Positions 34,441-46,258 of a stretch of 64,000 bases of DNA are shown in pieces (position 1 is the first letter of the stretch; the number at the start of each line of letters is the position of its first letter). The notes under the pieces are model-generated. The model saw nothing but the letters and a program-made list of their open reading frames with translations. It was not told the origin of the DNA and made no database searches. This DNA comes from Gambelia wislizenii (taxonomy: Eukaryota > Chordata > Lepidosauria > Squamata > Crotaphytidae), in the NCBI GenBank assembly GCA_030847615.1, contig JAUMIR010000003.1, positions 34,842,501 through 34,906,500 of the forward strand, given 5' to 3'. A program made the translations under genes and the position numbers.

Positions 34441-35150
34441 CAGGCACGCCTCAGTTAATGAAGTAGATGCATTCCTCGGCATTACTTCTTTAACAGAAAA
34501 TTTGGTACTAGAAGCAGAAATAGCATGGAAAGAATAGACATATCAGTTCAACTGTTTTCAGCAAACTTTATTCAGGACTAATAATGTGCATGTGTGAAAT
34601 GAAATAACCATGTCAGGTAAGTCTTGTATAAGTAAACCAAGTCATTTTCAACCTTCTAGAAACCACTTGAAGGCAGCTTCCAAAATGCATCCAGGGATGA
34701 GTTTTTCCTTTCACCAGTCTCCACCTTTCTTATGATTTCCATTTTGGTGGCCAGATCACTTATAGATCTTTGCTTTTTTAACATGCTGGGGTAGATGGTA
34801 AAGCAGGCTAATCTACTCCTTTCTTTCTGTTTTGCTGTTCACACATGTTCAGTAAAACATTCTGGAGGCAGCTGCTGTTTATCTTGCCTGTCTCACACAG
34901 TTACAGTAGAATTGGCTAGAGTAGGATCCTATTCCTTCCCAGCTCAAGCTGTCCTTAGTTGTTTACTGCAGACATGCTGCTACAACCTGGTGCTAGAACT
35001 CTTCTTTCAACATCCTCCCAATGCTGGTGCTGCTAAAAAGCTTCAAGCTAGAAAGAGGATGAGGAGGATAACAGAGGGGAGGGAAGGAATAAACTGACTT
35101 TGTGAAAAGGAGCTTCTTTGTCAGTGGTTTTGTTAACTGAGGTATGTCTG
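34441..35150. mobile_element. Tc1/mariner-type MITE, CAGGCACGCCTCAGTTAA ends
   Basis: The left end CAGGCACGCCTCAGTTAA and right end TTAACTGAGGTATGTCTG are inverted and flanked by TA on both sides. The 710-bp element has no transposase; its ORF at 34795-35097 has no recognised domain. TA duplication and CAG/CTG ends fit Tigger/pogo-like TcMar elements. Confidence 0.8.
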
Positions 35151-35152
35151 TA

Positions 35153-36497
35153 TCATTTATGTATCTGAAATGCCAACTTTTTTACTCCCAAGAATTGCAA
35201 GCCTCTTAAACAAAACTGGCAACAAAGGTAATAATTGACCTGCAACACAGTACAGAGGAAGAAAACAATTACCTCATATGAAATCAGGCTGCAGAGACAG
35301 GGGTCTTTAGTTTTCTCCAGGGAAAGCATAGAACCCTTATCATCACACTATGGTCAGTAGTGGCAAGACAGTCAGTTTTTACAGATTCCTATAATAGCAC
35401 TAGCATATAGCATTTAACTATAATAGCACTAGCATTTTGTGATATATTCCAGATTATTGTGGAAAGTCCCACCACAGGCATCTTGTGCAGGTTTTCAGGC
35501 AAAAGGAACTTCACTGGAATTCAAGGAACACACGTGAAAACTGGGTGCCCCGCCTTGCACAAGTAGAAATGTTCTCTGCTAGTGCAAAATCACCACTGTG
35601 CAGTATATCATTCACAAAGGCTTTCTACACCTACCTGTTTATATTTGATCCATCCAGTTTCCTATGGAGAATTTTCCCACACCCATTTTTTTCCATGGCC
35701 ACCATCTCTGAAGAGGGAGACACTGGAAAAATGGAGACTGCAAAAAGGAAAAGCATAGTGCTTCTCATTTTGAAGTGGGAAAACTCGAGGAGGATTGGAA
35801 GCTGCATGTCATTGTCCACTGCCTTATAATACAAGATTAGCCCTATTCAGGTGTTCTGGAATAAAATTCAATAAACTCTCAGGAAAGGGGCATGTGCTAA
35901 CCATGTCCTTTCTCTTGTCATGATTTCCCAGCATTCCAGATCATTGTAGAGAGTCTCCATAGAGGAGACTTCACCTTTCAGAAAGTCACACTTCACACAA
36001 GGAAAGTGACGAAAGAATGCAAGAAGGAACAGGAATAGTGTGTCTTACTTCCCTGCATGTTTCTTTAACCTATGTTCCAGAATGAGTGAATAGGGCTATT
36101 CAGACATTAGAACTTGCTACTCTTTTGTAGTCCCCACCTTCCATTTCCAAGTTCTGAAGAAATTTTTCAGTAAAACTGAAAAATATAAGAACCATAAAGA
36201 GGGGATATATTTTCCCCATTCCGTCTGATTTCAAGCACTTAAACTGGCAAAGAATGAGGCATGTAATAGTTAATCTCCACAAATTCTCTCCAAGCCTGGA
36301 GCCATGGGTAGAAGATGCCAAGTTCTGTTTCCCTGTGTTCATTGCTTAATTATTTTTTAAACCTACTTACAGACCACCTGTACTGGTTTTAAAAAACACC
36401 CTGTCAAAGCAGTTTACAGTAATAAAGATTCAGACTCAGCCCTGAGCTGAATTGGACAAGATCTGTATCATACCAAGGTGACCCAGGTGTTTTCCAC
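35153..36497. other. No gene recognised
   Basis: A weak internal duplication exists: ATTCCAGATTATTGTGGAAAGT (about 35447) and CATTCCAGATCATTGTAGAGAGT (about 35933). I found no inverted ends or coding domain. Confidence 0.35.
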
Positions 36498-37129
36498 GGG
36501 GTTGTCTAGAAAATGAAAATACTCCTCATAGAATTCAAGGAGAATAGCTTTTGTTCCAACATGCTGCAAACAAGAGTCGGGGTATTTGGAAGGAGGGGGG
36601 GCAAAAATGCCATCTACTGAGGGGGGGAACCTTCACCGCTTTTCCTGAAGTTTTTAAAATAATGTGTGGAAATGTGCATTACCACTCATTTGGACTTTCA
36701 ATTCAGGATGCTGTGCATTCTCGGCGAGGGTGGCAGTGGAGAGCAGATTGGTCAGATGTGCACGGGGGTGGGCTTGCCAGCAACCAAGTGGCTGGAAGCG
36801 CCATTTTGGAGTTTTGCATTATCGTTGGTGTGCTTTTTTGCTGAGCTGAGGCAACCAAATAGCTTTTTTAAGCAGAAGGTCACACTTGCACACCTTTGAT
36901 TTACAGTTTTTAAAAAATACTATGCTGTGCAACAACATGTGGAGAATAATAACACGCTGTAATTTACCTGGCCACCATCTTGATACACAGGTATGGCTGT
37001 ATGTGCACTTCAAACATGGATAGCTTCACATACAATCGATTTTGCAAAAAGACTGTGGAGACAAATGAATGCTGCTGCAAATGTGCATTAATGCACAGGA
37101 ATCAACATATCTTCTCATCTAGACAACCC
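36498..37129. mobile_element. MITE family D (GTTGTCTAGA ends), full copy
   Basis: The left end GGGGTTGTCTAGA and right end TCTAGACAACCC are inverted. The interior (ACTCCTCATAGAAT..AAGG, GCTTTTGTTCCAAC, GATTGGTCAGATGTGCAC) recurs at 45.13-45.5 kb. It is non-coding. The target duplication is unclear, so the superfamily is not assigned. Confidence 0.7.
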
Positions 37130-38409
37130 TCACATCACTGGATTGGGGTTTAAAATTAATCATATGATCTGGTGCAGGACCCAAGGTGGCTTAGTATAAT
37201 CCTGCTCCAAGATCCTAATATAAGGAAGTCCCAGTGTTCCTCTGTAGTTTTATAAGGATATCCACTGTGCCCATTCCATTTACCAATCAGATCCGATTTC
37301 ACAGCCCTTGACAGCTCAGGGGTCATGTTTATTAATTATATATGATCTTTTCATTCATAAAATCCTTTAAAATCAGCTTACAACAGATAGAGAAGAAAGA
37401 AGCTACAACCCAACTTTAATTTTTAATCGCAAAACAAATTCTTACAAGCTAATTCTTGATATTTAAGCAGGAGCTGAACACACAAAAAAAACCAAACCAT
37501 ATTGCAGTTTTATTTATTTGTTATTTCTTTATTTTAGGTGTTTATACCCCGCTCTTCAGTCACAAAGGTACTCAGAGTGGCTTATAAGTTGTTAAGCAAT
37601 AGTATTTTACACATCTACACCGCATTATAGTGCACTAGGCACTAAGTAGTTTCCAATGTGTGTTAGTTTTCTGTACTTCCTCCTAGAAATACTAGCCTTG
37701 CCACAAACACCACTAACAGCAATATGTCATATTTTTTAATGTTTTTTTAGCTCATTAAAATTCAACCTGGAAGGTGATTTTTATGGTCAGTAAGAATTCA
37801 ATTTAGAGTGAATCATTTGCTTACATGGCCATGAGAGCGTGAAAGTCTATGGACAGAAGGCTAAGTATGCTGTAATCCATCTGGTTGTTTGTTCCTCTTG
37901 TACAGTTTAAGTAGAAAAGGGATGCATCCAAATGCATGCTTTGGTTGCTCCAGGTGTACTCTTGCTATACAGGGAACAGACAGATAAACACTTCTAAACA
38001 TGTTATAAAAACAAATGTAGCTTTTGTACCAAAAATTGTTCTTATTCATATGTTCCTTTAATGAACCATGTTGAGCTTTAAGATATTGTCAACGTATGCT
38101 ATCCACACTGTCACATGGATCAAGCCCAACGTATTTGATATTATGAATGGCTTCTTACCCAAGGCTTCCCAGTTTCCAACCTCATTTTCAGCTCTGTGCA
38201 CCATTACACTTTAAAAACCCCGATTCTTACCATATGTTCCTCTCCCAGATTGGCCTGCAACTGTGAGTCTATTTGGGCATTATTTTCCTTCTGTGGCAAG
38301 AGAATGGATGCTCCTCTCTGTTCGTGTATCACATTCAATTGCCCACAGTAAGTGAAATAATAACTTAATGGCTTTTATCCTGAAGTTCTAGCAACAAACC
38401 CCCTACAGT
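37130..38409. other. Mostly anonymous; one minus LINE/SINE tail
   Basis: At 37510-37600 a minus-strand tail (TTTATACCCCGCTCTTCAGTC, ACTCAGAGTGGCTTATAA) is the reverse of the tail at 960-1035. Nothing else is recognised. Confidence 0.5.
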
Positions 38410-40340
38410 TCGTGGTTGGTTCGGTGTGAATCTGTTAAATTTGTTGCCCATGCTGATGATGTGTCCCTCTTGGTTAAGGACAAGATGGAGGTTAGAAAGA
38501 TTAAAGATGCTTTTGAGGCCTACGGTCGAGTTTCTGGTGCTCGACTTAACATGGAAAAGAGTTTTTTGATCAGGATTTTTGCTGCAGAGGACAAGATGGC
38601 AGCTATTCCTCTAAAGGACATAGTTGAAGGAAAGGAAGGGTGGCAAGCAGAGCAAGAGGCAAAGATGGATAGGGTGAAGATCCTGGGGCTGAATTTTGCA
38701 GTGGCTCCCGAGGGATGGAAAGAAAATTGGTATCGCTGGTTGGAAAAAGTGAAGGAAAGGGTGGCCCTCTGGCAGAGATGGAAGCTGACCATTTACCAGA
38801 GAGCTGCTTTTGTAAATACCTACCTGCTTCCGGTGGCAGCCAACTTGGCGGCTGTTTTCCCACCTCCAGATTCAGTGATTAAAGAAGCCGATCGGGTTCT
38901 CTTCAAGTTCCTTTGGGGAATGGCCACGTTCCCTCTGGCAAGAGCAGTGGCTTATGGGCAGGTAGAACAAGGGGGCCTGGACTTCCCAGCCCTGGGACCT
39001 AAGTTCATCGCCATCTTTTCTGCCCAAAATTTTGGGAAAGTCTCTGTTGCAAAAGAGTCAGATTCAACCTCAGGCTTGGCTAGTTTTGTTTTGTGAGTGT
39101 TGGATGGGGACTTGGTGGGAGGAAGGTTCATTAAGTTTTAGGTTTTCTTTGCCTGAAAAATTGAAAGCACCAGATTTTTCGAGAGACTTTGTTTTTTACC
39201 TAAAGAAATATAGAATCCATGCTGAGGAGTTGAAGGGTGAAGACAGGCCAGGTCAGAGCATCAAGAGAGGTTTGTACAGAAAAATAGTGGAGGAGATTTA
39301 TGTTAACCCGAGTTTGCAAAAACATCAGGCCAAACCAGATTTGTCAGACTACCTAAAACACCAGACTAGCCCGACTGAGTATTTCATGGACAAAAGGGTC
39401 CCCAAAAAGTTGTGGGACTTGAGGTGGAGGCTCTACCATCAGGTTCTTAATCAGAGGGGAAGGAGACCGTGGACTGCAGAGGATGAGCAGACTTGTGCTC
39501 ATCTGAAATGTAAAAAGGCTGAGATTTTGAGTGGTGTGGCACAAAAGGAGACGATCAGACATTTTGTCCAGGACTGCCCAAGTGCCCGAGAAACATGGGA
39601 GGAGGTGGCCCGGGTCCTGGATTGGCCAGATTTGGCACAACAGGCTTGGGAGACAATACTTTTGGGGACTGAACCTCCAGAGGGTCTCAGGGGACCCAGA
39701 AAGTCAGTGGGCCAAAAGAGGAAGAGGAAGGAGCCTGGTTCCATGGCTGAGAGTTTTTGGAAAGTGCTCTGGTCCACGGTGCGCCTGGTCAACCTCTATG
39801 TGATGTTAGGTTTAGTTTTCCAAAGACAAAGGGAGCTGAAAAGTCAAAATCTGCAGGATGTAAAAGGCACTGCTTATTATGTGAAGAACGTAATTGAAAA
39901 TTTAGCTCTGAGTGAAAAAGAGAAATTGCAAACCATTGTTGGAAAAAGTTTTGGCCGTGGTTTAGTGAGACAACCCAAGTAATAACTTAAAAGAATATTT
40001 TAAATAAATAAATATTTTATTATGATTATTGTATTTTTGTAAAATTTTGTATTATTTTTTAATTAATCTTTTAATTAATCTTTTATTTTTTTTCTTTTCC
40101 AAATAAGTATAATTGTATTGTGTAAATATAATGTGATTATAGTGCATTTAGATTAAGAGGAAAACTGTATTAGTGTTAGGATAGATAGTTTTAATTTTGT
40201 ATTAGTAAGAAAAGAGGAAAACAATTAATATTATATTTTAGTTATTGTTATGGCCTTTTGCGGTCGGGTGTATTTTTCAGTAGAATGGTCTTATTCCAAT
40301 AAAAAATTCCTAACCCCTTAAAAATTCCTATTCTCTAATC
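38410..40340 (+). mobile_element. Tx1/L1-group LINE, 5'-truncated
   Basis: It starts inside the RT palm and carries the ORF2 C-terminus plus an AT-rich 3' UTR with AATAAA near 40300. Both ORF parts are long and open, so the copy is fairly young. The clade call rests on RT layout (ADDV...YGRVSGARLNMEKS, then GLDFPALGPKF) and is tentative. No clear target duplication was found. Confidence 0.7.
38416..39982 (+). pseudogene. Reverse transcriptase C-terminal half, one frameshift
   Basis: The first frame (38416-39096) begins at the RT catalytic box, here HADDVSLLVKD (His in place of the usual Tyr). It continues through a thumb-like region (RWLEKVKERVALWQRWKLTI, TYLLPVAANLAAVFPPPDSV, LFKFLWG) and GGLDFPALGPKF. 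Near 39025-39040 the reading shifts to the second frame (to 39982), which holds the basic C-terminal region (RVPKKLWDLRWRLYHQVLNQ) and a Cys/His stretch, CAHLKCKKAE...ETIRHFVQDC, resembling the terminal knuckle of this group. It has no endonuclease or 5' RT, so it is inactive. Confidence 0.75.
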
Positions 40341-40353
40341 AGTAGGCAAGCCT

Positions 40354-41066
40354 TGTGGAGAGCATGTCATGGGCGGCTGATGGAATGTTGAGTGAATGGG
40401 AAGAGAGAATGAAGAAGCCAATCCTGTGGCAGGAAACTGGTATGGGAGGGGTCTCCTAGAGTGAAAAAGGGTGTGTGACCGTCAGGAGAAAGAAATGAGA
40501 TGACAAGAGAGAGTTGAAGATGTGACCTGATGGGAAGAGAACTGGAATGTGTGTATGGTTGTGAGTGCAGTTGAGGGAATGTATGTGCAGTGGGAATATT
40601 GTTGAGATAGAGGCTAATTGGAATACATAGTGAGAGGAAAGAAAGAACCTAACAACCTGTTATTGAGTCTGGTAGATTTTGGAATTATATGGTCACCACA
40701 GAGTGGGACTAGCAACCAGTTTAAAGTTAACCAAGTTGAAGACTAAGTTCAAAGCATTTCTATTATACTGTTTAAGCAATAAACCAATCTTTATGTTTTG
40801 TTTATCAAATCCAGACTCCTCATGAGTTATTTCCCTTACTAGTATTTATTTGGCATGCTAACTCTGTGAGTAAATACACACTGATACAAGTACTACCCAG
40901 ATTAAGTCAAACCCCAGTCCAAGGAAAGGATAAGGGGGAAGTTTGACATAAAGGTGGCAACTGTGGAACTGCAGTCTCCACAGATATTTATTTGGTGGCA
41001 GTGTAAGTGACGAGGTGGCCAGGCTGAACAGTGAAGTAAATTTGGGTGGTGTGCTTGTACGTCACA
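40354..41066 (+). mobile_element. Solo LTR-like element with 5-bp duplication
   Basis: It begins TGTGGAGAGCATG and ends GTACGTCACA, flanked by AGCCT on both sides (40349-40353 and 41067-41071). It contains AATAAA (about 40790). An internal TCTCCACA (40975-40982) mirrors the TGTGGAGA start, and TTTGGTGGCAGTG follows it, about 80 bp before the end. It may therefore be either a 713-bp solo LTR or a 629-bp LTR plus a short leader with a primer-binding-like site. It has no ORF. Confidence 0.65.
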
Positions 41067-41273
41067 AGCCTATTGTTCACTAAGCATTTTCAGGGCAACT
41101 GTGTGTATTTGCTTCATAATCTGCTTTGTAGTCTGTATTTATACCATTGCTTTTTGTGGTGCAGTCTCACCTTATGCTATTTCTGCTGTATGGTTTTCTG
41201 TTCCTGCAAGAATGGTGGAAATATCAGAAACTAGCAAGTAGGGCCTAATTTGAGTTGAATATTCAAACATTCA

Positions 41274-41336
41274 AATAGGACAGAAGGTAGATGAAGTGTA
41301 CTAGCTAAACAGGACAGAAAGTAGATGAAGTGTACC
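41274..41336 (+). repeat. Tandem duplication of ~32 bp
   Basis: AGGACAGAAGGTAGATGAAG and AGGACAGAAAGTAGATGAAG lie in tandem, each followed by TGTAC. Confidence 0.75.
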
Positions 41337-41339
41337 GGC

Positions 41340-42000
41340 CCTGACAGCCCCCAACTTTCAATAATATGTAATTGGAAATATTTAATAACGTAGCTGGCTA
41401 TGTCCCGCCACTTGGTTGGCAAGTAAACCAGGGACTTCCCAGATACCAAGGCTGGAGACATGCACAACCTAGGGAGGAGCTTGCCTGTGCCCATTCAGTT
41501 CCAAATGGCTAGCCCATCAACAATCATTAACACATCTGGAGAATCCTTTGTCCAGTTCTGGGAAATTCCAAGTGACATTGTATTCCACTCTAAACCTCAT
41601 CCCTTCAGGGGAATTATCAAATATAAATATCACCCTAAAACAGCACCAACATGTGCACAGACCCCATCTTCCCATCACTCTATCAGTCTGTGTCACCAGG
41701 ATTGCAGCTACCACATGAATCGCTGCTCCTCTGATCGATATAGTATAACCAACAAATCCCTTCAGTCTATTCCTCTATCCAAATACTTCCTACTTCTTTG
41801 ATAGCCTTGTGTGATTGCTTGAAGCTTGACTGTTAGCATGAATGCTGTTCTTCCCAGGATTAATTTTCAATAAAAATCATTTAATTGTATGTTCTGGCTT
41901 GGAGTCTCCTCAGTCACTATCAGTATACATAGATTAAAAAGATCTTGCAGTTACCCAGCCTCTCACTGACATCTTGAGCTAATTAGAAATTCCCCACATT
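41340..42000 (+). repeat. LTR-like repeat family X, copy 2
   Basis: It matches copy 1: TTGATAGCCTTGTGTGATTG, TTTTCAATAAAAATCATTT, GGCTTGGAGTCTCCTCAGT, TTACCCAGCCTCTC and GAGCTAATTAGAAATTCCCCA. The start is not defined. It contains a polyadenylation signal but no coding sequence. Confidence 0.5.
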
Positions 42001-42860
42001 AGAATATGGACAAGTGGGATCCTCACCTTGGGAGTGTAGTTCATTCCATTTTTAAATTCTGAAGTGTTGAAAGTGTCTGATAATGTCAAGGAAGGCCTGG
42101 TAATAAATGGCAAATAACATTCCAGGCTATTTCATTGGACTTTAAATTGATCCCAGGATGCTGGCCAGGCTGACAACACTGGAGTTTGGAGGATTCAGTT
42201 CTCTCATTACCTGCTGGGCTCCAAAAGATCTTTCACAGAATAATCAGATGCATTATTTACTGCAGTGAAGCAGTTTATGTGTTCTTTGTGACATCTTACC
42301 CAAATCAATATAAATATAATTCCACAAGTCTGCAAGCAGAGTAGGCCACAAGAAAATGAGGAATTGCTTCCCTTCTGCTCTTCTGCCCTTCATTTCAATT
42401 CTCCATCCTCTGCCCAACTCATTTTTTTTCTGGTTCTTAGACAAATGTCTTTTGCCACTGTCCTTCCATTTCTGTTTGCTGGAAGTCAGCCAGAGAAAAG
42501 GGCCTTTTCATACATACCAAAGTACAATGAGATATCTGCTCTCAAATATCTTCAAGAAATCTCTCTTAGGTTAAAGGAACAGATAGGTAGCTTTCAAACT
42601 CCCCTAACTAGACACTATCAGTGAATCTCAACTCCACTAAATTGCTTCCAGGTGAAAAGATCAACCAAAATTTAAAACAGAAGCCAAAGGCCATCGGCAA
42701 CTATTATCTGAAAGGTTCTTTTTTCTTACCTGCCACAGAAAGCCTATTTTGAAATACCACTCAAAAGAAAAGTATCTGAACATTTATCCCTGCATGAGAC
42801 CTTCCAAGATTTAAATTCTAGCGATGAGGCAGACCCCAATAAAGGAGGTGTAGATGCAGT
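42001..42860. other. No gene recognised
   Basis: No coding domain or repeat structure was seen. Confidence 0.35.
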
Positions 42861-42869
42861 TTTAATGCT

Positions 42870-43045
42870 GATATCCATTTAAGCTTTTGTGCTGCTGCTT
42901 TTTTAACTATATTTATTTAATGCCATATCCTGTTGGCTTTATTGTTATTATTTCAGTGCTGATGTTGTTTTAATTTTTATTGTATGCTGCTTTGGGAACA
43001 GCAGCATTGAAAAGTGGCCTATAAATTGAACAAATGAATAAACCA
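42870..43045 (+). repeat. L2-type LINE 3' tail
   Basis: An AT-rich segment ends TTGTATGCTGCTTTGGGAAC and CCTATAAATTGAACAAATGAATAAA, the usual L2 tail layout. Confidence 0.55.
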
Positions 43046-43423
43046 AAGAAAACCCATTATACCAAATGGCCTTCATTTAAGTCTCAGTTTTTTGCTACTC
43101 AGAAAGAAGTGTGAACAGCTTCTTTTCTCCAATGTGAGTGCTAATTGTTTGTACAGTATCATAGGCTGATGTAGACACTGCAGTTGTGGTCACTGCCTAT
43201 ATAGTATGTGAATAGCCAGTATGACACATGACAAGAACTTGGGAGTAACATGCTACAAATAATTAGTTCCTTATTAATTAATTTGTTTTGCCATAACTAA
43301 GGAATAATTTAGTTACATTAAGACTGCATAATAATCTGTCAAGTGAGTCATCATTCCATGACTTTGATGACATGGGCTACTGACCCCAATAGCATATTCC
43401 AATTAAAATGTGTTAGTCTTTAA

Positions 43424-43732
43424 GGGGCTTACTGCACTTTGAGAAAAAGCAGCAAGACAACAGGAATGTTCTGTCTTCTGTGCTGCCTTACCACATGATG
43501 CTGCCATACTTCCAGCTTTCTGTTATTCCAGTCCCATGGGGGACTGAGCTAAAACCGCATCTTTTTGCTAACCAGAAAAACCCATTAGCAAAAAGACACA
43601 GTTTTAGCTCAGTCCCCCATGGAACTGGAACAAAAGAAAGCTGGAAGAACGGCAATGTCATGCAGTAAGGCAGCAGGGAAGATGGAACTTTCTTGCTGCC
43701 TTGGCACTTTTCTTTGGAGTGTGGTAAGCCCC
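43424..43732. mobile_element. PIF/Harbinger-type foldback MITE
   Basis: It is a 309-bp near-complete palindrome from GGGGCTTACTGCAC to GTGTGGTAAGCCCC, flanked by TAA on both sides (43421-43423 and 43733-43735). The arms pair across TTCCAGCTTTCTG, AGTCCCATGGGGGACTGAGC and TTTTTGCTAA, with the loop at about 43570-43585. A 3-bp TAA duplication with GGGG-type ends suggests PIF/Harbinger. The flanks, joined without the element, resemble another dispersed amniote repeat tail (GTGTTAGTCTT ... AGACTAACATGGCTACC). Confidence 0.82.
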
Positions 43733-43800
43733 TAAACTGCCAAAAGACTTTGTTGTTTTGTGCCCCAGACTAACATGGCTACCCTACCTCTGAAATTAAC

Positions 43801-44555
43801 AAAGACTCACATCATTTTTTTTCAGTGCAACAATAACTTTTTAGTTATTTCTATAATTATGGCAGATGGCCTTACTTAAATGACAGACAAAGAATATGAC
43901 ATGGTTCAAGCAGTGACTTTGTCGCACAACTTGTGGTTTGTTGTGGGTGCTGAGGCAATAATGAGGTAGATAAGAGGAGAGTGTGTCTTGTACCCAGACT
44001 AGCAGCTTGTACCATTCAGTGTGGGTTTGCCTCTACAAAGTAACTCTTTCCCATAAAACAATTTTTACATATTTTTATTAAGCATAAACATTTCTCAAGA
44101 TCATAAACATAAAACATTATAGTCACATAGTAAGATCATGAACAAAATAAATAGTTCTTTAAGACAATAATTTAAAAATGAAATCGTATCAATGAAAACT
44201 TGAATGAATGAAAATGAAAAAAAATGAAAAAATGCAAAATAACTTTTAATGGAACTATAACGAAGTTGTTTAAATTTCAAGTACTGTATACCTATAACTA
44301 ACCAGGGCAAGTGCTAAGCCTGTTGTTCAAAAGAAAGCTATCATGAAGACAGGTCAATGTCAAGGACCACCACCTCCCCACCATCTCTAGCTTTCACAAT
44401 TACCGTACATTCCATTTATATTCCACCATTCCTCCAAAGAACCTGAAGCAGGATAAACAGGTTCTTTAAGTATATCTTTATGGGAAATAAAATACCCCAA
44501 TACTGACAGAAACAGCCAGAGTCCATATGTGCTGACAGTGGAATCTCCACCTGTG
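43801..44555. other. No gene recognised
   Basis: AT-rich, with an adenine-rich stretch at 44050-44260. I see no coding similarity. Confidence 0.35.
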
Positions 44556-44559
44556 ATTA

Positions 44560-44785
44560 CATAGGTAGTAGCCTTCTAATCTTCTGTCAACTTATAGTGA
44601 CTCCATTAATTTCATAAGGTTTTCTTAGGAAATGAATACTCAGAGGTGCTTTGCCATTGCTTTCCTCTAAATATAGCCTACAGCACCTGGTATTCCCTGA
44701 TGGCCTCCTTTTGAAGTACTAACTAGGCCTGACCCTGCTTAGCTTCTAAGATCAGACTGCATCTGGTGCCACCAACCTTAATTAC
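44560..44785 (-). mobile_element. 5S rRNA-derived SINE
   Basis: The minus strand contains TTAGAAGCTAAGCAGGGTC, AGGCCTAGTTAGTACTTC and ATACCAGGTGCTGTAGGC, i.e. the 5S rRNA internal control region and 3' end in decayed form. A SINE tail follows (GGAAAGCAATGGCAAAGCAC ... ATGAAATTAATGGAGTCAC). RNA polymerase III would have used the 5S promoter. The plus-strand counterpart is at 61741. Confidence 0.88.
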
Positions 44786-44929
44786 AAGGGGGATAAAAGC
44801 AAAACCACAAAAATTGACAATAAATACCAGTTGGAATACTAATAAATAAGTGTACTCACTCTTCAGTAAAATCATTTGTAAGCAGGGCATACGTATAAGA
44901 TGTACTGATAGCCCTAAGTCCATTTAACA

Positions 44930-45130
44930 ATCTGGTTGATGTACTGTGTAGCAGATAGAGTTTTACAGCAGCATGTATATCTTTATAACAAAAAGACAAA
45001 TATATTTTTTCAACATTATTTTTAATAACCACATCAAGACACTAGCATAAAACAAATAGCATACAGCCCTTTAGATTGGGTGTTCAGTTTGTTCTTTATA
45101 GAAAGCTGTTGAATATGTGTTCAGGAAACA
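44930..45130. other. No feature recognised
   Basis: AT-rich sequence without coding signal. Confidence 0.35.
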
Positions 45131-45133
45131 AAG

Positions 45134-45500
45134 GGGCTGTCTAGACGGTGAAAAAAAAACTCCTCATAGAATGCAAGGTGAAATACCTTTTGTCCCAACG
45201 GGATCTTGCAGCGAATCGACATATTGTGAAGGAGGAGGGCTAAAAACTCCAAATACTCCAGAGGAAAAGCCTTTGTAGCTTTTCCCATATTTTTTTAAAA
45301 GTTCCAAAGGAAATGCACATTCCTATTCATTCCAATAGCAATGTGATTTGTTGCACAGTCCGGAGGGGATGGGACTCTTCAGCTGATTGGTTGGATGTGC
45401 ACAGGTGAGGGCTTGCTATCAAGTGCCTAGAAGCGTTAGTGATCATGCGCGTTTGTAAACTTTTATTTTAAAAAAACTGTACTGTACACAGGAAAACATA
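45134..45500 (+). mobile_element. MITE family D, right-truncated copy
   Basis: The left end GGGGCTGTCTAGACGGTG and interior ACTCCTCATAGAATGCAAGG, CTTTTGTCCCAAC, GATTGGTTGGATGTGCACAG match 36498-36780. The inverted right end is missing. Confidence 0.65.
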
Positions 45501-46065
45501 TACTGACCAGGACAAAAATTACACTATTTTCTAACTACTACCTCCTCTTCCTTCTCCCAGTGGCTGGCCAGGTGGCTCCTACAGCCCCTATGCAGCCAGA
45601 ATTGGTGCATGTCAAATCTTCTAGAAGCTACCAGGCATCCAGGATTCCCTGGTGGCTTCTGTATCAGTAGGTTGGTAATTTCATTCTGGGTTTTAGACCA
45701 ATCTTTAAAGGAGCTATCCAAGGTGCTGAACCTGTTTTGGAGCTAGGGCTCAACGTCTTAGCTTCTTTGAAGGTGACCACTGTGGAATCCTAAACACTGA
45801 GCATGTTACATTAACTACCTTTAAGAAGAGAGGTGAGGATAATTTCCACACACTATATCGATAAGTTCAGGGATGCTGATTTTCTTTCTAATACTAATGC
45901 TAATACACCCTGTAATAGCTGCATGGGTTACACTTTCAATAGCACTGTGAAGTAGGTAAGGCTGACAGATAGTAACTCAGCCAGAATCATATTGTGCATT
46001 AAATGTTGTACTTGGTAAGGTAGAGGGCAGTAGGAAAAGAGGAAGGCCACATTATAGGTTTATAG
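45501..46065. other. No gene recognised
   Basis: A minus ORF at 45524-45721 has no identified domain. Confidence 0.35.
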
Positions 46066-46069
46066 CATG

Positions 46070-46258
46070 GCACAGTAGTTTGAGTGTTGGACTACAACTC
46101 TGGAGACCAAGGTTTGAATCCCTGCTTGGCCATGGAAACCCACTGGGTAACCTTGGGCAAATCATGGACACTCAGCCCCAGAAAACCCTGTGATAGGATC
46201 GCCATAAGTCAAAAATGACTTGAAAGCAACACAACAACAGCAATCAAGGAAGCCACAG
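46070..46258 (+). mobile_element. tRNA-derived SINE
   Basis: The head carries an A-box-like GTAGTTTGAGTGTTGGACTA and a B box GGTTTGAATCC. It continues GGAAACCCACTGGGTAACCT, GATAGGATCGCCATAAGTC and an (ACA)n end. This is the standard layout of an abundant squamate tRNA SINE. Its tail shares CGCCATAAGTC and ACTTGAA-GCA motifs with the 5S-derived SINEs here. Confidence 0.88.

Noticed and set aside
42076..42090. GTCTGATAATGTC as a MITE end
   Set aside because: No partner end and no shared interior sequence.
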